DNA of 64,000 nucleotides from Catenisphaera adipataccumulans (GTDB taxonomy: Bacteria > Bacillota_I > Bacilli_A > Erysipelotrichales > Erysipelotrichaceae). Below, one piece after another: positions 57,959 to 64,000 of the stretch. The position numbers were made by a program, and so were the translations under genes. How positions within the stretch are numbered: the first letter of the stretch is position 1; the number at the start of each line of letters is the position of its first letter. Location: the NCBI RefSeq assembly GCF_014202755.1, contig NZ_JACHHK010000001.1, positions 124,001 through 188,000 of the forward strand, read 5' to 3'. The notes beneath the pieces were generated by a model, which searched no databases, was not told the origin of the DNA, and saw nothing but the letters and a program-made list of their open reading frames with translations.

Positions 57959-60679
57959 ATGGCCGACAGAATAAAAGGCATAACCGTGGAAATCGGCGGC
58001 GATACGACCGGCCTTTCCAAAGCCCTCTCCGGCGTAAACAAAGAAATCAAATCAACTCAGTCGCAGCTAAAAGACGTCAACAAACTCCTGAAGCTCGACC
58101 CGACAAATACCGCGCTGCTCGAACAGAAACAGAAGCTCCTACAACAGGCAGTCTCCGAAACGAAGGAAAAGCTCACACAGCTGAAGTCCGTGCAAGACCA
58201 GATGGATGCTGGACTCAAAAACGGTACCGTCACCCAGCAGCAATATGATGCATGGCAGCGTGAGATCATAGAGACCGAAAACGAGCTCAAAAACCTCGAA
58301 CAGCAGTGTCGGGAAACAGATACCTCTATCACGGCAACACTCCGGGCGACCGGCTCTAAACTGCAGGAGGTCGGCGGGAAAATATCTGATGTTGGCACGA
58401 GCCTGTCTACGCATGTAACGGCTCCCATTGTCGCCATCGGCGCTGCCTCCATTGCTGCCTTTAACGAGGTGGATGCTGGCCTTGACATCGTTGCACAGAA
58501 AACTGGTGCTACCGGCGATGAGCTGGAAGATATGTGCCAGATCGTAAAAGACCTCGCCACGGAGATACCGACGGACTTCGAAACTGCCGGTGCTGCTGTC
58601 GGCGAGGTCAACACCCGTTTCGGCCTGACCGGGCAGGCGCTGGATGACCTCTCGGCAAAATTCATCAAGTTTGCCCAGCTCAATGATACCGATGTTTCGA
58701 CATCTATCGACAATGTATCCTCCGTCATGAACGCCTTCGGCATGGACGCTTCCGAGGCAGATAATCTTCTGGATGCCTTAAATGCTACCGGTCAGGCCAC
58801 CGGCATTGATATGGATACACTGGCAAACGCCCTCTCCTCCAATGCCGCGCAGCTAAAGGAAATGGGACTCACCGCCCAGCAGGCTGCTGGCTTTATGGGC
58901 ATGGTGGAAATGTCCGGCCTTGATACCTCTGCCGCTATGATGGGCTTAAAGACCGCCATGAAAAATGCAACGGCAGACGGCAAAACGCTGGATCAGGTGC
59001 TTGCGGAATTCTCTACTACTATGCAGGGAAGCGGCAGCGATGCAGAAAAGCTGCAAGCGGCTTATGACCTTTTCGGAAGTAAGGCCGGTGCCTCCATTTA
59101 TAATGCCGTGCAGACCGGAAAGCTCAACCTGTCGGATTTCTCCAGCTTCCTCGGAGATTTTGAAGGCAGTGTCGAGAACACCTTCAATGAGACTCTCGAC
59201 CCGATTGACCAGTTTCAGATGACGATGAATTCTCTGAAGGAAACCGGTGCAGAGGTCGGCAACTCCCTGATGTCAGTTCTTGCTCCTGTCCTAAAAGAGC
59301 TCTCTGACAAGCTAAAATCCCTCGCCGAATGGTGGAACAACCTCGGAGAGCCTATGCAGCAGATGATCGTAAAAATTGCGCTCGTGGCTGCTGCAATCGG
59401 GCCGGTACTTATAATCGTCGGCAAAGTTATATCCGCTGTTGGTACCATTATGACGATTATTCCTACTGTTACCACTGCTATGGCCGGAGTAAAGACGGCG
59501 ATGGCTGGTCTGAATGCTGTCATGGCGGCAAATCCGATAGGCCTGATCATTACGGCCATCGGTCTACTGGTAGCTGCATTTATCTACCTGTGGAACAACT
59601 GCGAGGGCTTCAGAGAATTCTGGATCAACCTCTGGGAAAAGGTCAAGGAGATTGCTATTACTGTATGGACGGCGATCAAGGACTTCTTCGTCAGTGTCTG
59701 GGAGGCAATAAAGAACACCTTCACAACTGTGGTAAATGCAATCAGCAGTTTTCTTACCACAGCTTGGAATACGATAAAAAGCACGGTCGAAACCGTGATG
59801 AATGCCATAAAGACTGTTATCTCTACGATCTGGAATGGCATCAAGAGCTTTTTTGAAACAATATTCAATGCAATCAAAACTGTGGTAACCACCTATTTCA
59901 ATATCTATAAGACGATCATCGAAACCGTCCTGAACGTGATAAAGACCGTGGTTACTACTGTTTGGAACGCGATAAAAACAGCTGTTGAAACTGTCGTGAA
60001 TGCCATAAAGACGGTCATCACCACCGCATGGAATGCCATCAAAACTACGACCTCTACGATTTTCAATGCCGTAAAGAGCGTGGTCACTTCCGTTTGGAAC
60101 GGCATAAAGAGCGCGGTCATGAATGTAGTTAATACCATGAAGTCCGGCATCAGCAATGGCTTCAATGCGATCAAGAGCACGGTGTCCAATATCATAAACG
60201 GGATCAAAAATACGATCTCCAATGTGTTCAATACGATCTGGAGCACGGTATCCGGCATCGTAAACAAGCTAAAGAGCGTGTTCAACTTCAGCTGGAGCCT
60301 GCCGAAGATCAAGCTGCCGCACTTCTCCATCACAGGCAGCTTTTCGCTGAACCCGCCATCCATACCGCACTTTTCTGTGGACTGGTATAAGAAGGCGATG
60401 CCCGGCGGCATGATCTTAAAGGATGCGACCATCTTCGGCCAGAGCGGCGGCACACTTCTTGGCGGCGGTGAAGCTGGTGATGAAGCTGTGGTCGGTGTGA
60501 GCTCGCTGCGCTCCATGATTCAGGATGCAGTAGGCAGCGCTACCCTCAGCGTTTCAGGCGACCAGCCTCTCATCAATATCGAGGAAATGAGTGTCAGAAG
60601 CGACGACGATATTCGGAAGATTTCTCAGCAGCTCAACACACTGCTGACTGCAGGACGCAGGGCGAAAGGACTGGTGTAA
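57959..60679 (+). CDS. tail tape measure protein
   Basis: A 906-residue tape measure. N-terminal coiled coil (VNKEIKSTQSQLKDVNKLLK), then the TP901-type core domain (IAAFNEVDAGLDIVAQKTGATG, MDTLANALSSNAAQLKEMGLT), membrane-like helices near residue 480-540 and a long run of 11-residue repeats, then a Gly-rich end. Its length sets tail length. Confidence 0.93.
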   Translation: MADRIKGITVEIGGDTTGLSKALSGVNKEIKSTQSQLKDVNKLLKLDPTNTALLEQKQKLLQQAVSETKEKLTQLKSVQDQMDAGLKNGTVTQQQYDAWQREIIETENELKNLEQQCRETDTSITATLRATGSKLQEVGGKISDVGTSLSTHVTAPIVAIGAASIAAFNEVDAGLDIVAQKTGATGDELEDMCQIVKDLATEIPTDFETAGAAVGEVNTRFGLTGQALDDLSAKFIKFAQLNDTDVSTSIDNVSSVMNAFGMDASEADNLLDALNATGQATGIDMDTLANALSSNAAQLKEMGLTAQQAAGFMGMVEMSGLDTSAAMMGLKTAMKNATADGKTLDQVLAEFSTTMQGSGSDAEKLQAAYDLFGSKAGASIYNAVQTGKLNLSDFSSFLGDFEGSVENTFNETLDPIDQFQMTMNSLKETGAEVGNSLMSVLAPVLKELSDKLKSLAEWWNNLGEPMQQMIVKIALVAAAIGPVLIIVGKVISAVGTIMTIIPTVTTAMAGVKTAMAGLNAVMAANPIGLIITAIGLLVAAFIYLWNNCEGFREFWINLWEKVKEIAITVWTAIKDFFVSVWEAIKNTFTTVVNAISSFLTTAWNTIKSTVETVMNAIKTVISTIWNGIKSFFETIFNAIKTVVTTYFNIYKTIIETVLNVIKTVVTTVWNAIKTAVETVVNAIKTVITTAWNAIKTTTSTIFNAVKSVVTSVWNGIKSAVMNVVNTMKSGISNGFNAIKSTVSNIINGIKNTISNVFNTIWSTVSGIVNKLKSVFNFSWSLPKIKLPHFSITGSFSLNPPSIPHFSVDWYKKAMPGGMILKDATIFGQSGGTLLGGGEAGDEAVVGVSSLRSMIQDAVGSATLSVSGDQPLINIEEMSVRSDDDIRKISQQLNTLLTAGRRAKGLV
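59640..60280 (+). repeat. 11-residue repeat region of the tape measure gene
   Basis: About twenty degenerate copies of the pattern aromatic-Asn-Ala-Ile-Lys-Thr-x-Val-x-Thr-x, coded by 33-nt units (for example WNAIKTAVETV, VNAIKTVITTA, WNAIKTTTSTI). Unit number would change tail length. Confidence 0.8.
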
Positions 60680-60680
60680 T

Positions 60681-61460
60681 ATGGGATTTTCATTTAACGG
60701 AACAACCTCCCAGTCTATGGGACTTGCGACAAGGATTACAAACGAATACAGGATGCCGGAGCTTAGAAACAACACGATCACCATGCCCGGACGGCACGGC
60801 GTATTTGATTTCGGAGAAACGGTATCCGAGCGAAAGATACTGATTTCCTGCTTCATTCCTCCGGGAAGTACAGATGCACAGTTTCTTTCAAAGAAGGACG
60901 ATATTATCGAATGGCTGAATCCGGACAACGGCCTCCGCCAGCTCATTCTGGACAAGGAACCGGGACGAGTGTATGAAGCAAGGCTTACGTCCGGATTCTC
61001 CTTTGACCGGGCAGTACGTAATTCCTGCACCTTCGATCTGGAATTTTTCTGCCCAGACCCTTATGGCTATGCCATATCAGATGAAACCTTCGATTTTGCG
61101 AAAACCGGAACCTTTACCGCTTCACGCGCTCTTGGAAATATCGAGTCCTACCCGGTCTACTCCTTGAAGGGTGTAATTCCTTCCGGGACGGACTCGTATA
61201 TCTCCATAACCACAAACGGCAGCGAGCTTCAGATTATTGGACGGCTTGCCTCCGGAGAAACATTGATTATTGACTCCGACCTTATGACAGCAAAAGTAGT
61301 TGATTCCAACGGAGAAACACTTCGAAACGGTCTCCCGCTTCTGTCGGAGCTGAACTTCCCGGTCTTAAATACGGGAGATAACACCATCGTGATTGCTGCG
61401 GTCGGTACAAATACAACATTTACGGAACTGAACATTCAAGCCAGAAGCCGCTGGAGGTGA
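60681..61460 (+). CDS. distal tail protein (Dit)
   Basis: A 259-residue Dit-like protein: RNNTITMPGRHGVFDFGETVSERKI and AVRNSCTFDLEFFCPDPYGYA mark the N-terminal ring domain; the C-terminal half is a galectin-like domain (YPVYSLKGVIPSGTDSYISI). It begins one base after the tape measure stop. Confidence 0.9.
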   Translation: MGFSFNGTTSQSMGLATRITNEYRMPELRNNTITMPGRHGVFDFGETVSERKILISCFIPPGSTDAQFLSKKDDIIEWLNPDNGLRQLILDKEPGRVYEARLTSGFSFDRAVRNSCTFDLEFFCPDPYGYAISDETFDFAKTGTFTASRALGNIESYPVYSLKGVIPSGTDSYISITTNGSELQIIGRLASGETLIIDSDLMTAKVVDSNGETLRNGLPLLSELNFPVLNTGDNTIVIAAVGTNTTFTELNIQARSRWR

Positions 61461-61466
61461 TTTTGC

Positions 61467-63989
61467 ATGGCTCTTAAAAATATATTGAATACCCAAGATG
61501 CCTTCACCGGCGAGTTCCCGGCTGCATGGGCTCCTGACGGTCTCTGGCGCTTTAACGAATCAGAACCGGATGCAGATGATTATCTGGCGGATTCCTCCGG
61601 GAAGGATCGCAAGGCTTATATTCATAACTGGAGCGGCACCACCGCAGATATGAAAACAGGCAATTTCGGTCGCTACTTCCAGTTGAACATCAATAATCCT
61701 TCTTCGGAGAAAACCTACCTGAAGGTGGAAAACGACGGCAGCATCTTCTCAAACCTCGGTGAAACCATCGTGGTCGGCGGCTGGATGAAGCCTACGACAT
61801 ATTCAGTCGGCAACGCCTATACTCCGATCTTGAATACCCGCTATGGTTCCGGACAGCCGATTTTCTATCTGTCGCTGATCAGAGGAAAACCGAGGATTAT
61901 GCTGTATAACTCCTCCGGTTCTCTGATCCTCGATACGTCGGTAACGCCATCATTCTCTCTGCTAAACGGCTACTGGTACTTTATTGCCTGCGTGATTAAG
62001 CCAAATGCCAAGACAGCGCAGTATGTCCTTGGCGATAAGAGCTCCGGCACGGTTTGGCAGTCAAGTGTGCTGACCTTTAACGGAGAGCTGAACCGTAGCT
62101 GTGTGGCTGACCTCATCTGGGGAATGCACGCGGACTCCTACTGGTACGCAGGCGGCTTTGATGATTGGTTCCTCGACTGCGATTCTGATCTAACCGCCGA
62201 TGACCTTGCAGAATATTTTCTGGAATCGCTCTCCGCAAACGGTGCAGATCTGACCGGTGATGTGGACGCTCTGACGACACCGGATGTCGTTACGCTTCGA
62301 GCTACAGACTCTGTCTATCCGTCAAGCGGACAGCTCATTACTGCAGCAAGGGACTGTGGCGTGACTGGTAACGGCAGAGTTTCTGTTAAGGCAGATTACT
62401 CTCCGGGAGAGACCTCTATCTCGCTTGTGGAAACAGCCACCTCAGATGACCTCTCCACTTGGACAGAGTGGCAGGCTGTCGGTGCAAACGGCGAGCTGGA
62501 ATCTCCTGCAAAGAAATACATTAAATACCGCGTCACGCTCTCTACCACAAATACAGCAAGGACGCCTACGCTGACATCTATCAGTCTGTACGATAACCCA
62601 AAGCCGCTCTATACCAAACTTGGCTATGCAAGACCGGTCATTCTGGACTCAGACGGGAATGTGGAAGCTGTGCTGGATAACGCCTATGACATCATTGTGA
62701 CCAGCGAGATCAACGGCGTGGATGAGCTGGAATTTAAGCTGCCGTTTCAGGACAGCAAACGCGCCTATATCGATAACGAAAAGACCGTGCGTATTGTCAG
62801 CGACACCTATCGCATCCGCACGATTACGGACGACAAGGAAGAAAGCGGCAAGGCCATCACCACGGTCTATGCGGAAGCGGCATTCTATGATCTTGCCTAC
62901 TCCGTAAAAAAGGACGAGATTACCTTTAACGCAGACACGGCTGATGTGCCGATGGCTTATGCCCTGCAGGGTACCGACTGGGATGTGGGCACGGTTAATG
63001 TCTCCACAAAGCGTACTTGGACTTGCTCTGAGAAAAACGCGCTGGCAATTTTGCGTGCAGTACAGAACATTCACGGCGGCGACCTGATTTTTGATAACGC
63101 AAACAGGATCGTGAAGCTCCTAACCTTCTCCGGCGAGGATTCCGGCGTACTGTTCTGCTACAAGAAAAACATGAAATCCATCCAACGCGTCATTGATACG
63201 ACCAGCCTGATTACAAGACTTTATGCCTACGGCAAGGACGGCATGACCTTTGCTTCGATCAATGGCGGCAACGAGTATGTGCAGGACACGACCTATACTT
63301 CCGAAATACGAATTGCTACGCTGGATTGCTCGAACTTCACCAATCCGTATCAGATGCTGGAATATGCCAACATGCGACTTGCAGACTATGCCTCTCCGCG
63401 TATCTCCTATGTGCTAAAGGCGATGGATCTGTCAGTATTGACCGGCTATGAACATGAAACATGGGCGCTGGGCGATACGGTCATGGTGAAGGATGATGAC
63501 CTGAACCTGTCTGTAAAGACCAGAATCGTCCGCAGGGAATACAACCTGCAGGAGCCTTGGAATACGGTGCTGGAGCTTTCCACTACCCTCCGGGAACTGG
63601 GCGATTCCTCCTCACGCTGGGATAGCGCAGCCGATACGCTGGAGTCTACCGATCTGATAGACAGTCAGGAAATGAAGGATCTGGTGCCGTTTAATCACCT
63701 GCGTAATTCCAGAGCAGATTCCGGTCTTAGCTACTGGCAAAACTCCGGATTTACCGTGGATGCAGATAATGGCGTATCCGGCACGGCTTCCTTCAAATGC
63801 GAAGGTGCGCTGAATACCACAAAGAGTCTTTCACAGACCATAACGCCCGCCAACCGGCAGTGCTATACCTTTTCGGCGCAGATTGCCTCTGAGAATCTCT
63901 CAAAAGGTACGAATGGACAGGTGGGCATTGAGGTGACCTTTGAATACGAGGACGGAACAACGGAAACACGATTTATAGACCTGATCTGA
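61467..63989 (+). CDS. tail protein: LamG-like domain, tail core and carbohydrate-binding-like end
   Basis: An 840-residue tail-tip protein. Residues about 20-255 form a LamG/concanavalin-like domain (DGLWRFNESEPDADDYLADSSG, VGGWMKPTTYSVGNAYTPIL). The middle, from about 380 (TKLGYARPVILDSDGNVEAV, NGVDELEFKLPFQDSKRAYI), is the siphophage Tal/endopeptidase-like core. The end (NHLRNSRADSGLSYWQNSGF) starts a carbohydrate-binding-like jelly roll. It probably binds the host surface. A following AAGGAGG shows another tail gene begins at the window edge. Confidence 0.85.
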   Translation: MALKNILNTQDAFTGEFPAAWAPDGLWRFNESEPDADDYLADSSGKDRKAYIHNWSGTTADMKTGNFGRYFQLNINNPSSEKTYLKVENDGSIFSNLGETIVVGGWMKPTTYSVGNAYTPILNTRYGSGQPIFYLSLIRGKPRIMLYNSSGSLILDTSVTPSFSLLNGYWYFIACVIKPNAKTAQYVLGDKSSGTVWQSSVLTFNGELNRSCVADLIWGMHADSYWYAGGFDDWFLDCDSDLTADDLAEYFLESLSANGADLTGDVDALTTPDVVTLRATDSVYPSSGQLITAARDCGVTGNGRVSVKADYSPGETSISLVETATSDDLSTWTEWQAVGANGELESPAKKYIKYRVTLSTTNTARTPTLTSISLYDNPKPLYTKLGYARPVILDSDGNVEAVLDNAYDIIVTSEINGVDELEFKLPFQDSKRAYIDNEKTVRIVSDTYRIRTITDDKEESGKAITTVYAEAAFYDLAYSVKKDEITFNADTADVPMAYALQGTDWDVGTVNVSTKRTWTCSEKNALAILRAVQNIHGGDLIFDNANRIVKLLTFSGEDSGVLFCYKKNMKSIQRVIDTTSLITRLYAYGKDGMTFASINGGNEYVQDTTYTSEIRIATLDCSNFTNPYQMLEYANMRLADYASPRISYVLKAMDLSVLTGYEHETWALGDTVMVKDDDLNLSVKTRIVRREYNLQEPWNTVLELSTTLRELGDSSSRWDSAADTLESTDLIDSQEMKDLVPFNHLRNSRADSGLSYWQNSGFTVDADNGVSGTASFKCEGALNTTKSLSQTITPANRQCYTFSAQIASENLSKGTNGQVGIEVTFEYEDGTTETRFIDLI

Positions 63990-64000
63990 AGGAGGGATTT

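Noticed and set aside
59640-60280. CRISPR array or tandem DNA repeat
   Set aside because: The repeat is at protein level with degenerate codons inside the tape measure gene; there are no identical repeats with unique spacers.
57513-60516. Antisense frames in the tape measure gene with repeated hydrophobic residues
   Set aside because: They are the complement of the repeat-coding region, so the apparent membrane repeats are a by-product.

Overview
The window joins two unlike pieces of DNA. Bases 1 to about 36,510 are chromosome of a moderate-GC, anaerobic or fermentative Bacillota bacterium. The gene content (PTS systems, a malolactic locus, nitroreductases, many HxlR, PRD and LysR regulators, a macrodomain and an SirTM-type sirtuin) would suit an Erysipelotrichia or Lactobacillales-like gut organism, but the sequence does not fix the species. 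Bases about 36,510 to 64,000 are a more GC-rich, tightly packed, all-plus-strand block of an HK97-type siphophage or prophage. No rRNA, tRNA, CRISPR array or IS element was recognised.

Chromosomal part. (1) 1-2.6 kb: the 5' part of a cytosine permease gene behind a promoter and hairpin leader, a DnaQ-like exonuclease, an HxlR regulator and a divergent thioredoxin gene. The last two share one symmetric promoter-operator. (2) 2.6-8.7 kb: a minus-strand sugar-alcohol operon (SDR dehydrogenase, PTS EIIC, EIIA, pentulose-phosphate 3-epimerase, 6-phospho-3-hexuloisomerase, EIIB, PRD regulator). The regulator's last domain is cut off by an in-frame stop. (3) 8.8-14.4 kb: a secreted agmatine/arginine-deiminase-like enzyme, an HD protein, a decayed MFS transporter, a DUF6020-like membrane protein and a DUF1232 protein. 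(4) 14.6-17.2 kb: a Crp/Fnr regulator and a DUF438-hemerythrin-PAS protein that share the same 16-bp operator, plus an acetyltransferase. (5) 17.3-21.0 kb: a complete malolactic locus (transporter, malolactic enzyme, divergent LysR). (6) 21.0-23.7 kb: a flavin/redox-stress operon (DJ-1 family, flavin reductase, nitroreductase, HxlR) followed by a broken nitroreductase. (7) 24.2-33.0 kb: two operons, each headed by a PNPOx-ferredoxin paralogue behind an identical promoter-operator. One carries an OpuF-type osmolyte transporter and a macrodomain hydrolase, the other an SirTM-type sirtuin and an Rrf2 regulator. An HXXEE protein, a frameshifted TetR gene and an XRE/membrane pair lie between them. 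(8) 33.2-36.5 kb: an arginase-family protein, a broken alpha/beta hydrolase, a nitroreductase-like protein and a metallo-beta-lactamase-fold gene that ends abruptly at the phage junction.

Phage part, in order: a truncated DUF2800 nuclease, DUF2815 ssDNA-binding-like protein, family A DNA polymerase, DUF4406, P4-type primase-helicase, VRR-NUC nuclease, SNF2 helicase and DUF1492 regulator. A late-promoter region then leads to HNH endonuclease, a possible cos region and the small terminase. Next come a ParB-methyltransferase and two small accessory operons with related leaders, which split the two terminase genes. The structural module follows: large terminase, portal, ClpP-like protease, capsid, connectors, tail tube, gpG/gpGT with a -1 frameshift site, tape measure, distal tail and tail protein. 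Lysis genes, integrase and repressor are not in the window.

Themes. Regulatory sites are unusually readable: several dyads occur twice with the same promoter geometry. Broken genes are frequent in the chromosomal part, with in-frame stops or frameshifts in five genes and a truncation at the junction. Two places look most worth following up. One is the shared operator that links a macrodomain operon and an SirTM operon; the other is the set of repeated non-coding elements that partition the phage late region.
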